DNA of 64,000 nucleotides from Rubrivivax sp. (GTDB lineage: Bacteria; Pseudomonadota; Gammaproteobacteria; Burkholderiales; Burkholderiaceae_C). Under the pieces are notes generated by a model. The model saw nothing but the letters and a program-made list of their open reading frames with translations, was not told where the DNA came from and ran no database searches. The stretch spans positions 744,001-808,000 of the forward strand of contig JADJYX010000001.1 in NCBI GenBank assembly GCA_016719535.1, in the 5' to 3' direction. How positions within the stretch are numbered: the first letter of the stretch is position 1; every line of letters starts with the position of its first letter. Below, one piece after another: positions 1 through 8,929 of the stretch. The translations under genes were made by a program, and so were the position numbers.

Positions 1-581
1 CCGTATTTCACATAGTTGGCCCGACCGGTCAGCTGCACGAAGCCGCGGCCCTTGAAGCGCGGGCCGTCGCCACGCTGCGCATTGCCCAGGTCGCGCCGGC
101 CCTCGTAGGCGCTGAAGGGGCCGAGCCCGGCCCTGGTGTTGAAGGGCGACGGCATTTCCGAGATCGGCACGAAGCCCTCGCTCTCGGCGCGGATGGTGCC
201 CAGCGCGGCGCAGATCATCGGCCGGTCGGTCAGGCCCACGGCCTGCAGCGCGGCCGACAGGTAGGGCAGGTAGCGGTCGATGTTGGCCGGCTTGGTGGCC
301 GGGAACAGCTGCCGCACCGGGCCCAGGCGCAGGTCCACCGCCATCGGCAGCGCCTGGCGCAGGCCCAGCAGCAGCTGGCAGCGCGGGCCGACCACGCCGT
401 CGGCGATCAGGCCCACGCCGGCCTGCCAGCGGCGGATGGCGGCCTCGGTGGCGGCGTCGATCCCGTCGCCGGCGGCCAGGCCGCCGAATTCGGCCGCCTC
501 GGCCCCCAGTTGCCGGACCAGCGCGCGGCGCAGCGCCGTCACCGGCTGGCCTCGAACGTTGCGGATGAGCAGCTCGGTCAT
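1..581 (-). CDS. Peptidoglycan-binding / GH19-like hydrolase (partial)
   Basis: The gene starts at an ATG at 581 and runs off the left edge, so only the first 193 codons are present. The N-terminal part (about residues 10-75) looks like a peptidoglycan-binding PGBD domain, with an AIRRWQAGVGLIADGVVGP-type repeat signature. The second part contains GRGFVQLTGRANY, a motif typical of the GH19 chitinase/lysozyme-like fold. A role in cell-wall or chitin cleavage is inferred. It is not a photosynthesis gene and marks the left border of the cluster. No signal peptide is obvious at the N-terminus, which would fit a phage-type or cytoplasmically made muralytic enzyme. Confidence 0.7.
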   Translation of the reverse strand, partial: MTELLIRNVRGQPVTALRRALVRQLGAEAAEFGGLAAGDGIDAATEAAIRRWQAGVGLIADGVVGPRCQLLLGLRQALPMAVDLRLGPVRQLFPATKPANIDRYLPYLSAALQAVGLTDRPMICAALGTIRAESEGFVPISEMPSPFNTRAGLGPFSAYEGRRDLGNAQRGDGPRFKGRGFVQLTGRANYVKY

Positions 582-663
582 GCGGTCCCCCGTCGATCGG
601 CGATGGATGCGCAGTGTGGCCCCGGGGCGGCGGGCGCGGGTCCGCCGAACTGGGGATGGCCCG

Positions 664-1524
664 TCAGGGGGCCAGCAGCGGCACCAGTGCGGCGGCCACG
701 CGCGCGGGCGCCTCCTCGTGCGCCAGGTGGCCCAGGCCGGGCAGGCGGTGCAGGTGCACCCCTTGCGGCCAGCGCGCGGCCAGGCGCTCGGCCTGCGCCG
801 GCGGCACCGTGCCGTCGCGTGTGGCCACCAGCAGGTGCAGCGGGCGCTGCAGCCGCGGCAGCGCGGCCTGCAGGGCATTCAGGTCCCAGCTGGCCATCAT
901 CGACAGCACGCCGGCCACGTGGGACGGCTGGCGCAGCAGCGCGGCATAGTGCGCAACCTCGTCGTCGGCCAGCCGCGAACCGGTGGCGGCGATCAGCCGC
1001 CGCACGGCCGCCGGATCCTGCGCACGCCAGGCCGCCAGCCACGGCACGACCGGGTTCAGCGCCATCAGCCGGGCCAGCGGCGGAAACAGGAAGCCGGCCC
1101 AGCCCTCGAAGGGCAGCAGCGCGGCATTGAGGCCGATCAGCCGCGCGCCGGGCAGGTGGCCGTCGAGTGCCAGCTGCACCATCACCGCGGCACCCGCCGA
1201 GTGGCCGATCACCGCGTGCGGTCGTGCCTGCACGGCCTGCAGCAGTTCGGCCAGGGCCTGCGCCATGCCGGGCAGCGAGCGCTGCCGCACCGGCAGCGGG
1301 CCCGAACGCGCGTGGCCCGGCAGGTCGACCGACAGCAGCGAGCAGTGGTGCTGCAGTTCCGCGGCCAGGCCCTGCCAGCTGTGCAGCGACGCGCCGGTGC
1401 CGTGCAGCAGCAGCACCAGCGGGCCGTGCCCCTGCCGGCGCAGCTGCCAGTGCAGGCCGCCGGCCTCGATGCGCTCCTCGTGCGGCGCCGACGGGTGGGC
1501 ACGCCCGATCGCCGCCTGACTCAT
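664..1524 (-). CDS. bchO: BchO, putative magnesium chelatase accessory protein (alpha/beta hydrolase)
   Basis: This 286-residue alpha/beta hydrolase has an oxyanion-loop motif LLLHGTGASLHSW near residue 40 and a nucleophile elbow GHSAGAAV near residue 107. Length and motifs match BchO, which normally sits behind bchI-bchD and is thought to assist magnesium chelatase. Neither bchI nor bchD is in this window, so here bchO stands alone at the cluster edge and those subunits must be encoded elsewhere. It is divergent from the heme oxygenase gene, with a 127-bp gap between the starts. The assignment rests on family resemblance and location. Confidence 0.85.
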   Translation of the reverse strand: MSQAAIGRAHPSAPHEERIEAGGLHWQLRRQGHGPLVLLLHGTGASLHSWQGLAAELQHHCSLLSVDLPGHARSGPLPVRQRSLPGMAQALAELLQAVQARPHAVIGHSAGAAVMVQLALDGHLPGARLIGLNAALLPFEGWAGFLFPPLARLMALNPVVPWLAAWRAQDPAAVRRLIAATGSRLADDEVAHYAALLRQPSHVAGVLSMMASWDLNALQAALPRLQRPLHLLVATRDGTVPPAQAERLAARWPQGVHLHRLPGLGHLAHEEAPARVAAALVPLLAP

Positions 1525-1651
1525 TGGACGACCTTCCGCGCACGGCGCTTCGGGATGAGCGCTGGGGAGCGGCCCGGCGCGCTCACCGCCGGCCCCCGCG
1601 GCGGCGGCTGGCTATGATGGACCGCACCCCCGCCGCCGAAGGAAACCCGGC

Positions 1652-2296
1652 ATGACCGTCCCGCTGGCCGAGCGCCTGCGCACCGCCACCCGCGAACTGC
1701 ACCGCAGCGTCGAGCGGGCCGGGCTCATGCCGGCGCTGCTGCGCGGCCAGCTGCCCCGCGCCGACTACCTGTTGCTGCTGCGCAACCTGCACGCGCTGTA
1801 CGAGGCGCTGGAATCCGGCCTTGCCCGTCATGCCGATCACCCGCAGCTGGCGCCGCTGCAGCTGCCCGCACTGGCCCGCGCGGGGGCGCTGGCGGCCGAC
1901 CTCGATGCGCTGCACGGCGCGGGCTGGGCGCCGGCGCTGCCGCTGTGCGCGGCGACGCGCGCCTATGTCGACCGCCTGCGCCTGCTGGCCGACCGTCGGC
2001 CGCCGCTGCTGGCCGCACATGCCTATGTGCGTTACCTGGGTGACCTCAATGGCGGCCAGGTGCTGGCGCGGCTGGTCGGCCAGGGCCTGCAGCTGGCGCC
2101 GGGGCAGGGCGTGGCCTTCTACGACTTCGGTGCGGCCGAGCAGGTGGCCGCCTGCTCGCGTGCCTTTCGCGCCGGGCTGGACGGCATCGCGCCCGACGAG
2201 GCGGCGGCGCAGGCGCTGGTCGACGAAGCCTGCGACGCCTTCGTGCGCCACCGCGAGCTGTTCGAGCAGCTGCAGCGGCCCACCGCGGGTCACTGA
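1652..2296 (+). CDS. bphO: Heme oxygenase (biliverdin-producing, phytochrome-associated)
   Basis: This 214-residue protein has the heme oxygenase fold signature. TRELHRSVE near residue 15 carries the likely proximal His ligand, and YVRYLGDLNGGQ near residue 130 is the conserved distal-helix motif. Heme oxygenases open heme to biliverdin, the chromophore of bacteriophytochromes. The gene ends 6 bp inside the 3' end of the convergent bacteriophytochrome gene (stop at 2290), which strongly suggests that it supplies that receptor. The ATG at 1652 follows a GGAAACCC stretch that can serve as a modest ribosome site. Confidence 0.88.
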   Translation: MTVPLAERLRTATRELHRSVERAGLMPALLRGQLPRADYLLLLRNLHALYEALESGLARHADHPQLAPLQLPALARAGALAADLDALHGAGWAPALPLCAATRAYVDRLRLLADRRPPLLAAHAYVRYLGDLNGGQVLARLVGQGLQLAPGQGVAFYDFGAAEQVAACSRAFRAGLDGIAPDEAAAQALVDEACDAFVRHRELFEQLQRPTAGH

Positions 2297-4527
2297 GGAT
2301 CCTCGCCGCCGCTGAAGTCGCGGATCAGCGCATAGAGCGCGGCCGCGCGCTGGGTGGAGGTCTCCAGCTCCTCGAGCATCGGCGCCACCGGCGCGCCCAG
2401 CGTGCCGTCGGCGATGTCCATCGCCGCCAGGCTGGCGTTGGTGAGGATGGCGCCCAGCAGCGCATCGGGGCCGGCCGGCGTGCCGTCGTCGCCGGGCAGC
2501 AGGTGCTGGCCCTGCAGCGCCTGCTGCATCGACCGCTGCATCGTCTGCTCGAGGTGCTGGCGCGCCTGCAGCGCGCGCTTGTTGTGGCTGAGGTCGAACA
2601 GCGTCAGCACATAGCCCAGTGGCTGGCCGTCGCGGCCCGGCACGGCCTCGGCGCGCACGGCCACCGGCAGCGCCTGGCCGTCGGCACGCTGCAGCGTCAG
2701 CTCGCCGCGCCAGCCGGGCTGGCCCTGCTTCAGCGACGCCAGCGCCTGCTGCAGGGGCGCCGGATCGGCGAAGGCCTGCACCAGTTCGGCCAGCGACTGC
2801 AGCCCGTCGGGGCCGCGGCCGGCCAGCGCGCACAGCGCCGGGTTGCAGAACAGCAGGGCGCCGGCGGCATCGGTGATCAGCACCGGTTCGCTGGAATGGC
2901 GCACGGTGTCGCGGATGCCGGCGAGCTGGCGTTCGGCGACCAGCAGCCGCACCGCATGCACCTGCACGATGAGGTCGACCAGCGCGACGCCGATCGCGCG
3001 GCCCAGCGCCAGCTCGGCACTCGTCCACGGCAGCGCGGTGCCGCGCACGAGTTCCGACCAGGCGGCGAACGAGCGCCGCGGCGACAGCGTCAGCGGGTCG
3101 TTGCCGACCATCGGTTTGGTGGGGTCGCCGGCCCAGGTGACGGTGAGCAGCTGCTCCTTGCGCAGCCACATCAGGCAGTCGGGCTGCGAGGCGCTGAGCT
3201 TGACCGCCAGCACGCCGCTGGCGGTGGGCGTCAGCGAGGCCAGCGCCGGGTTGGCCTGGCCCACCGACGAGCAGGCGAACAGCGGGTCGCCCCCCTGCGC
3301 GGCGATGCGCTGGTCGACCCACTGCCGCAGCTCGCGCAGCTCGGGTGTCGACGGCACCTCGCCGGCGACCAGCACCTCGCCTTCGCTGAAGAGCGCTGCG
3401 CCGGTGGCCTCCAGCGGCTGCAGCAGCGTGCGCGCGTTGCGGAACAGCGCCATCCGCCAGTCACCCTCGGTCGAGGTGGCCTCGACCAGGCGCTGTTCGA
3501 GCCGACGCACCAGCACCGCCACCTGGGCATGGGCATAGTTCTCGATGGCGGCGATGCGCGTGGACACCACCTCGGCCAGCAGGTCGCAGGCGGCGCGCAG
3601 CGCGTAGCGCACGTTGCGCGGGCTGTAGTGATGCGCGGCCACCAGGCCCCACAGCCGCCCTTCGCGCACCAGCGACACCACCACGGTGGCGGTGACGCCC
3701 ATATTCTTCAGATACTGCAGGTGCAGCGGCGACATGCTGCGCAGGCAGCTCATCGACAGGTCGAGGCCGTCGCCCACCGGCCCACCCTGTGCGTCGAGCA
3801 GCGGCGAGGGTTCGTCGTGCACGTCGACCAGCACGCGCACGCGGTTGCGCAGGTAGAGCTCGCGCGCGCGCTGCGGGATGTCGGTGGCCGGGTAGTGATG
3901 GCCGAGCAGCGATTCCAGCCGCGGGTCGCGCGCCTCGGCGATGATCCTGCCGTGGCCGTCGGCGTCGAACTTGTAGACCATCACGCGGTCGTGGCCGGTC
4001 AGTTCGCGGAAGGCCTGCACGGTGGCGTCAGCCAGCACCCCCAGGCTGGCGGCGCTGCCCAGCCGCTGCACGGCGCGGCCGACGATGTCGAGCAGGCGGG
4101 CGTGGTCGTGGTCGGCGGTGGCGATGCCTCCCCAGGCCGGCACGGGTTCGAGTTCGAGCACCCAGTGCGCCTGCACCGGATGCAGCGCCCCTTCCCACAG
4201 CCGCGGGACACCGGGGCCGCCGGGCGCCGGCAGCGGCAGCTGCAGCGCTGCCGGCGCCTCGGCCGAGGCCTGCGGCGCCACGCCTTGCAGCCTCTGCACC
4301 AGGGCCGCGGGCAAGGCCGTCAGCGGCCGGCCGAGCAGGTCTTGCACCGCGCCGCCGACCAGTTCGCCGGCATTGGCGCTGGCCTGCACGATGCGCGCGC
4401 CGGCGTGCAGGCCGTCCAGCACCAGCAGCACGCCATGCGGCTGGATCGACCCTGTCAGGTGGATCAGTTCACGTTCGCAGTTGGTCAGGTCGGCCTGACC
4501 GAAGGCGGGGCCGTCGTCGTCGTTCAC
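2290..4527 (-). CDS. bphP: Bacteriophytochrome, PAS-GAF-PHY-PAS-helical output, no kinase
   Basis: This 745-residue photoreceptor has Cys17 in NCERELIHLTGSIQPHG as the biliverdin attachment site. A GAF domain (about 140-330) carries YPATDIP (212-218) and MSCLRSMSPLHLQYL (259-272). A PHY domain (about 340-525) has the tongue motif PRRSF at 483-487. A PAS domain (about 535-645) and a helical C-terminus (650-745) follow. No histidine-kinase catalytic domain exists. This layout is the one known for RpBphP1/BrBphP, which signal by binding PpsR2 rather than by phosphorylation. The GTG at 4527 lies 17 bp after the ppsR2 stop; the longer reading frame upstream overlaps ppsR2 in another frame, so I reject that extension. 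The chromophore probably comes from the adjacent heme oxygenase. Confidence 0.9.
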   Translation of the reverse strand: MNDDDGPAFGQADLTNCERELIHLTGSIQPHGVLLVLDGLHAGARIVQASANAGELVGGAVQDLLGRPLTALPAALVQRLQGVAPQASAEAPAALQLPLPAPGGPGVPRLWEGALHPVQAHWVLELEPVPAWGGIATADHDHARLLDIVGRAVQRLGSAASLGVLADATVQAFRELTGHDRVMVYKFDADGHGRIIAEARDPRLESLLGHHYPATDIPQRARELYLRNRVRVLVDVHDEPSPLLDAQGGPVGDGLDLSMSCLRSMSPLHLQYLKNMGVTATVVVSLVREGRLWGLVAAHHYSPRNVRYALRAACDLLAEVVSTRIAAIENYAHAQVAVLVRRLEQRLVEATSTEGDWRMALFRNARTLLQPLEATGAALFSEGEVLVAGEVPSTPELRELRQWVDQRIAAQGGDPLFACSSVGQANPALASLTPTASGVLAVKLSASQPDCLMWLRKEQLLTVTWAGDPTKPMVGNDPLTLSPRRSFAAWSELVRGTALPWTSAELALGRAIGVALVDLIVQVHAVRLLVAERQLAGIRDTVRHSSEPVLITDAAGALLFCNPALCALAGRGPDGLQSLAELVQAFADPAPLQQALASLKQGQPGWRGELTLQRADGQALPVAVRAEAVPGRDGQPLGYVLTLFDLSHNKRALQARQHLEQTMQRSMQQALQGQHLLPGDDGTPAGPDALLGAILTNASLAAMDIADGTLGAPVAPMLEELETSTQRAAALYALIRDFSGGEDPQ

Positions 4528-4543
4528 GACGGGCCGGAGGCGG

Positions 4544-6001
4544 TCAATTGAGACGGCGCGTTGGGGCGGCGGGGTCGCCCCCGGACCGGTCCAGGCCATG
4601 GTGGCGCAGGCGCAGCCACAGGTTGTCGGCACCGATGCCCAGCAGCTGCGCCGCCTGCAGCCGGTCGCCCTGGGCGCGCGCCAGCGCCGCTTCGAGCAGG
4701 TGGCGTTCGGCCAGTTCGGTGGTTTCCTGCAGCAGCTCGGGCAGCGTCGCCAGCCCGACCTGCGCCGCCAGCCGGTCGATGGCCGCGGCCAGTTCACCCA
4801 CCTGGGGCGGCAAGGCCTCCAGACGCTGGTCGACGCGGCGCATCGTCAGCCCCAGGCATTCCTGGTCACCGTCGGCCACCATCGCGATCGAGATCTCGAG
4901 CGCCAGCGGGTCGCAGGCGACACCGGCGGCCACGCGCCGCATGTCGGCCAGACCGCCGCGGCGTGCCTCGGCCAGCACCCCGCGCCATTGATCGCGCGGG
5001 TCGCCCAGCAGTTCGGCCAGCGCGTGGCCGACCGGATTGGCGTGGGCCTGCGCCGGCAGCGCCGCGCGGCACAGGGCCAGGAAGGCCGGATTGGCGATCA
5101 GCACACGGCCGGCGGAATCGGCGATCACCACCGCGTCGGGTGTGCGCTCGACAAAATCGGCCAGCCGCGTGGCGGCCCCATGCACGTCGGCGTCGACGGC
5201 GCGTGCGCGCACCAGCAGCAACTGGTCGCCGTCGGCACGGAAAGGGGTGACGGCGATGTCCAGCAGCAGCGGGCGGCCGCTGGCGTCGAGCGCGCCGCGG
5301 GTGCGGATCTCGCCCGGCCGCCCGCGTGTGCGCACGGTCACCAGCAACTCGTCGAAGGCGGCGCGCGCGCCGCCGGACAGCCCGGCGGAGGCCGGCTGCC
5401 CGGACATCTCGGCGCCCGGGCGGCCGAACAGCATGGCCGCGGCACGGTTGGCCTCGAGCACGCTGAGGGTGGCGGCATCGACCACCAGCACGGCGTCGGT
5501 GGCCACGTGGAACAGCTGGCGGTAGCGCGCCTCGGCCTGGCGACGGTGCCAGTAGTCACGCTCCATCAGCTGCTGCGCATCGACGAAGCGCTGCTGGATG
5601 GCCGATACCGCACGCAAATCGCGCCCCACCGCCAGCACCGGCCCGCGGTGGCCCAGCCGGACGGCGGCGTAGGCCACCGGGATGTCGGCGCCGGTGCCGG
5701 TCGGGTGGTTGACCTCGCGCCGGCGCGTGATGCCGCTGGACTGAGCCTCGGCGAGCAGCTGCTCGATCTTGGTGCGCGTCTCGCCGGTCACGGTTTCCGA
5801 CCAGCGCCGGCCCACCCAGTCGGCGGCCGAGCCGCCGAGCGGATCTTCACCGAAGGCGACATTGCGGATGACGCCGGCGTCGTCGATGACGAGGGCGATG
5901 TCGCTGGCGATGGAGACGAAGGTCTGCGCCAGCTCGGGCGCGAGCGCCGACAGGACATCCAGGTCGGATGCCTCGGCAGGGCCCTTCGGTGCTTGGGTCA
6001 C
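4544..6001 (-). CDS. ppsR2: PpsR2-like regulator paralog with divergent HTH
   Basis: This 485-residue protein is PpsR/CrtJ-like along its whole length: an N-terminal PAS-like region (about 25-130), a coiled linker (RFVDAQQLMERDYWHRR), two PAS domains (about 155-390) and a C-terminal Fis-type helix-turn-helix (about 430-472). The HTH differs from the other PpsR in this window (43250-44800): the redox Cys of the first HTH helix is Leu here, and the recognition segment reads GIGADNLWLRLRHHGL instead of GLSRQSLYVKLRRFGM. DNA affinity may be reduced or altered. It starts at GTG 6001 behind a GGAGAAG ribosome site and is followed after 17 bp by the phytochrome gene, so the two are co-transcribed. 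A phytochrome-controlled modulator of PpsR is the best inference. Confidence 0.85.
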   Translation of the reverse strand: MTQAPKGPAEASDLDVLSALAPELAQTFVSIASDIALVIDDAGVIRNVAFGEDPLGGSAADWVGRRWSETVTGETRTKIEQLLAEAQSSGITRRREVNHPTGTGADIPVAYAAVRLGHRGPVLAVGRDLRAVSAIQQRFVDAQQLMERDYWHRRQAEARYRQLFHVATDAVLVVDAATLSVLEANRAAAMLFGRPGAEMSGQPASAGLSGGARAAFDELLVTVRTRGRPGEIRTRGALDASGRPLLLDIAVTPFRADGDQLLLVRARAVDADVHGAATRLADFVERTPDAVVIADSAGRVLIANPAFLALCRAALPAQAHANPVGHALAELLGDPRDQWRGVLAEARRGGLADMRRVAAGVACDPLALEISIAMVADGDQECLGLTMRRVDQRLEALPPQVGELAAAIDRLAAQVGLATLPELLQETTELAERHLLEAALARAQGDRLQAAQLLGIGADNLWLRLRHHGLDRSGGDPAAPTRRLN

Positions 6002-6261
6002 ACGACTTCTCCAGGACGGCGCTTCGCTTGCACCAGGATGGTCGAGCGCCCCTGACCAAAGGCAGCAAGCACTCGCACCTTACCACAGGGGTCGGTGCCG
6101 AACGCCGTCGCGCAGCACCGGCCCGGCTGACCGGGCACGTCTCGACGAGGAGCTCTGCGGCAGGTGAGTCTTGCGCAGCGGCCGGGTGGCGGGCTGGGTG
6201 GGATTCGCGGGCCGGGACGATACGGGTTGTCAGTTTAGATTGACACTCGTAGGATCACAAG
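6002..6261. other. ppsR2-crtI divergent intergenic region
   Basis: These 260 bp separate the divergent ppsR2 and crtI genes. The crtI-proximal end holds the PpsR operator at 6228-6245. I see no further gene, and no clear promoter for ppsR2 by eye. Confidence 0.5.
6228..6245 (+). promoter_or_regulatory. PpsR operator TGT-N12-ACA upstream of crtI
   Basis: TGTCAGTTTAGATTGACA is a perfect match to the PpsR/CrtJ consensus TGT-N12-ACA. A -10-like TAGATT lies inside it (6236-6241). The site ends only 16 bp before the crtI start codon, so bound PpsR would sit directly on the transcription or translation start region. Confidence 0.8.
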
Positions 6262-7848
6262 ATGTTGACACCTACCTTGCCGATCACCCATCCGCTGGCT
6301 GCCGCCATCGGCACCCACGCCGCGCCGGTCAGCGGTCCGCGCGGGCGCCCGCATGCGGTGGTCATCGGCAGCGGCTTCGGCGGCCTGGCCGCCGCCGTGC
6401 GCCTGGGCGCACGTGGCTACCGCGTCACCGTGCTCGAGGCGCTGGAGGCCCCCGGCGGCCGCGCCGGCGTGCACCGGCAGGAAGGCTATACCTTCGACGC
6501 CGGCCCCACGGTGATCACCGCGCCCTTCCTGCTGGAGGAGCTCTGGCAACTGGCCGGGCGCCGCCTGGCCGACGACGTCGAGCTGCGGCCGGTGGCGCCC
6601 TTCTACCGCGTGCGCTTCGACGACGGCGAGCATTTCGACTACTGCGGCGATGCCGCCGCGATGCGTGCGAAGGTCGCGCGCTTCGCGCCGGGCGAGGTGG
6701 CCGGCTACGAGAAATTCCTGGCGCACAGCGAGAAGGTCTTCCGCATCGGCTTCGAGCAACTCGGCCACGTGCCCTTCGACCGCTTCTCCGACATGCTCAA
6801 GGTCGCGCCCGACCTGATGCGGCTGCAGTCCTGGCGCAGCGTCTACAGCATGGCCGCGCGCTGCGTGAAGGACGAGCGGCTGCGCATGGTGCTGACCTTC
6901 CAGACCCTGCTGGTCGGCGGCAGCCCGTTTGCCACCACCTCGGTCTACTGCCTGATCGCCTTCCTCGAGCGGCAATGGGGCGTGCACTGGGCGATGGGCG
7001 GCACCCACCGGCTGATCCAGGGGCTGGTGGGGCTGATCGAGGGCCAGGGCAACCGCGTCGTATGCGGCATGCGCGTGAAGCAGATCCTCGTCGAGCGCGG
7101 GCGCGCGGCCGGCGTGCAGCTCGAAGGCGGCGAGCGCGTCGCCGCCGATGTGGTGGTGTCCAACGCCGATTCGGCGTTCACCTACCGCCACCTGCTGGCG
7201 CCCGAGCACCGCAAGCGCTGGACCGACGCCAGGATCGAGCGCGCCAAATATTCGATGAGCCTGTTCGTGTGGTATTTCGGCGTGCGCGGCCAGTACCCGG
7301 ACGTGCCGCACCACACCATCGCGCTGGGCCCGCGCTACCGCGGCCTGATCGACGACATCTTCGACCGCCAGCACCTGGCGCAGGACTTCAGCCTCTACCT
7401 GCACCGGCCGACGGCCACCGACCCCTCGCTGGCGCCGGCGGGCTGCGACACCTTCTATGCGCTGAGCCCGGTGCCGCACCAGGCGAGCGGCATCGACTGG
7501 ACGCAGCAGGCCGAGCCCTACCGCGCCGCCATCCAGCGCCGGCTCGAGGCCACGCTGCTGCCGGGGCTGGGCGAGCGCATCGTCACACAGCGGATGATGA
7601 CGCCGCTGGACTTCCAGCACCGGCTGTCGTCGCTGCGCGGTGCCGCCTTCGGCCTCGAGCCGGTGCTGACGCAAAGCGCCTGGTTCCGCCCGCACAACCG
7701 CAGCGAAGAGGTGCCGGGCCTGTACCTGGTGGGCGCCGGCACGCACCCCGGCGCCGGCGTGCCCGGCGTGCTGTCGTCGGCGCGCGTGCTCGACCAGGTG
7801 GTGCCGCACGGTGACACCCTCATGACCGCAAGAGGCCTGCATGCCTGA
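6262..7848 (+). CDS. crtI: Phytoene desaturase CrtI
   Basis: This 528-residue FAD-dependent carotenoid desaturase has the dinucleotide-binding motif VVIGSGFGGLAAAVRLG near residues 34-50 and APGGRAGV after it. The C-terminus carries the family motif GLYLVGAGTHPGAGVPGV. It introduces the successive double bonds that turn phytoene into neurosporene or lycopene at the membrane. An AGGA seven bases before the ATG at 6262 supports this start, although the operator just upstream makes the 5' end unusual. crtB follows with an 8-bp overlap, so the two form one operon. The number of desaturations cannot be read from sequence. Confidence 0.95.
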   Translation: MLTPTLPITHPLAAAIGTHAAPVSGPRGRPHAVVIGSGFGGLAAAVRLGARGYRVTVLEALEAPGGRAGVHRQEGYTFDAGPTVITAPFLLEELWQLAGRRLADDVELRPVAPFYRVRFDDGEHFDYCGDAAAMRAKVARFAPGEVAGYEKFLAHSEKVFRIGFEQLGHVPFDRFSDMLKVAPDLMRLQSWRSVYSMAARCVKDERLRMVLTFQTLLVGGSPFATTSVYCLIAFLERQWGVHWAMGGTHRLIQGLVGLIEGQGNRVVCGMRVKQILVERGRAAGVQLEGGERVAADVVVSNADSAFTYRHLLAPEHRKRWTDARIERAKYSMSLFVWYFGVRGQYPDVPHHTIALGPRYRGLIDDIFDRQHLAQDFSLYLHRPTATDPSLAPAGCDTFYALSPVPHQASGIDWTQQAEPYRAAIQRRLEATLLPGLGERIVTQRMMTPLDFQHRLSSLRGAAFGLEPVLTQSAWFRPHNRSEEVPGLYLVGAGTHPGAGVPGVLSSARVLDQVVPHGDTLMTARGLHA

Positions 7849-8884
7849 CAACGACACCGCCGACCAGGACCTGGCCGCGTGCCGGCGCCTGCTGGCCAAC
7901 GGCTCGCGCACCTTCCTCGCCGCGTCCTTCCTGCTGCCGCGCGCGGTGCGCGAGCCGGCCTGCGCGCTCTATGCCTACTGCCGCGAGGCCGACGACGAGG
8001 TCGACGGCGTGCCCGACCCGGCCGCGGCCGTCGCCGGGCTGCGCCAGCGCCTGGCCGCGCTCTATGCCGGCCGCCCCGCCGAGCGCCTGGCCGACCGCGC
8101 ACTGGCCGCGGTGGCGGTGCGCCATGGCATCCCGCCGGCGCTGCCCGAGGCGCTGATCGAAGGCTTCGCCTGGGACGCCGAGGGCCGCCACTACGAGACG
8201 CTCGACGACCTGCAGGCCTATGCTGCGCGCGTGGCCGGCACCGTGGGCGCGATGATGGCGCTGCTGATGGGCACGCGCGACCCGGCGGCGCTGGCGCGCG
8301 CCTGCGACCTGGGCGTGGCGATGCAGCTGTCGAATATCGCGCGCGATGTCGGCGAGGATGCCGCGATGGGCCGCCTGTACCTGCCGCGCGCCTGGATGCG
8401 CGACGCCGGCCTCGACCCCGAGGCCTGGCTGGCCCACCCGCTGCACAGCCCGGCGCTGGCCGGCGTGGTGCGGCGCCTGCTGGACGCCGCCGACGAGTTG
8501 TACGCCCGCGTGGGTTCCGGTGTCGCCGAACTGCCGCTGGCCTGCCGCCCCGGCATCAACGCCGCGCGCTTCCTGTACGCCGAGATCGGCCACGAGGTGG
8601 CGCGCCGCGGGCTCGACCCGCTGGCCGGCCGTGCCGTGGTGTCGCGCCGGCGCAAGCTGGTCGGGCTGGCGCGCGCGCTGCTGCTCTTGCGCCCGCGCAA
8701 GGACTGGGTGCCGCCGCCGCCGCTGCCAGCCAATGCCTTCCTCGTGCATGCGGTGCAGGCCTGGCCGGCCGGGCGCCAGCCGCTGCCGTGGTGGAGCGTG
8801 AAGGCGCGCCTGGTGCGCACGGTCGAACTCTTCACCCTGCTCGAACGGCGCGAGCGCAGCCGCTTCGCCGGCTATCCACGGTAA
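7841..8884 (+). CDS. crtB: Phytoene synthase CrtB
   Basis: This 347-residue squalene/phytoene synthase family protein condenses two geranylgeranyl diphosphates to phytoene, the first committed carotenoid step. The substrate-binding motif YCREADDEVDG occurs near residue 46 and the second Asp motif NIARDVGED near residue 167. Its start overlaps the 3' end of crtI by 8 bp, which suggests translational coupling. The gene converges with crtC on the other strand, 45 bp away. Length fits the family. Confidence 0.95.
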   Translation: MPDNDTADQDLAACRRLLANGSRTFLAASFLLPRAVREPACALYAYCREADDEVDGVPDPAAAVAGLRQRLAALYAGRPAERLADRALAAVAVRHGIPPALPEALIEGFAWDAEGRHYETLDDLQAYAARVAGTVGAMMALLMGTRDPAALARACDLGVAMQLSNIARDVGEDAAMGRLYLPRAWMRDAGLDPEAWLAHPLHSPALAGVVRRLLDAADELYARVGSGVAELPLACRPGINAARFLYAEIGHEVARRGLDPLAGRAVVSRRRKLVGLARALLLLRPRKDWVPPPPLPANAFLVHAVQAWPAGRQPLPWWSVKARLVRTVELFTLLERRERSRFAGYPR

Positions 8885-8929
8885 GAGCGCAGTCAACGCG
8901 GCTTGAACGCGCCGCTGCGCCGGCGCCGA

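Noticed and set aside
578..1543. Many long overlapping frames over bchO and elsewhere on both strands
   Set aside because: The GC-rich sequence keeps antisense and shifted frames open. They have Arg/Ala/Pro-rich compositions and no family motifs, while one frame at each locus matches a known protein.
4528..4797. N-terminal extension of the bacteriophytochrome frame to 4797
   Set aside because: The extra residues are the shifted reading of ppsR2. The GTG at 4527 directly precedes the conserved chromophore-binding N-terminus.
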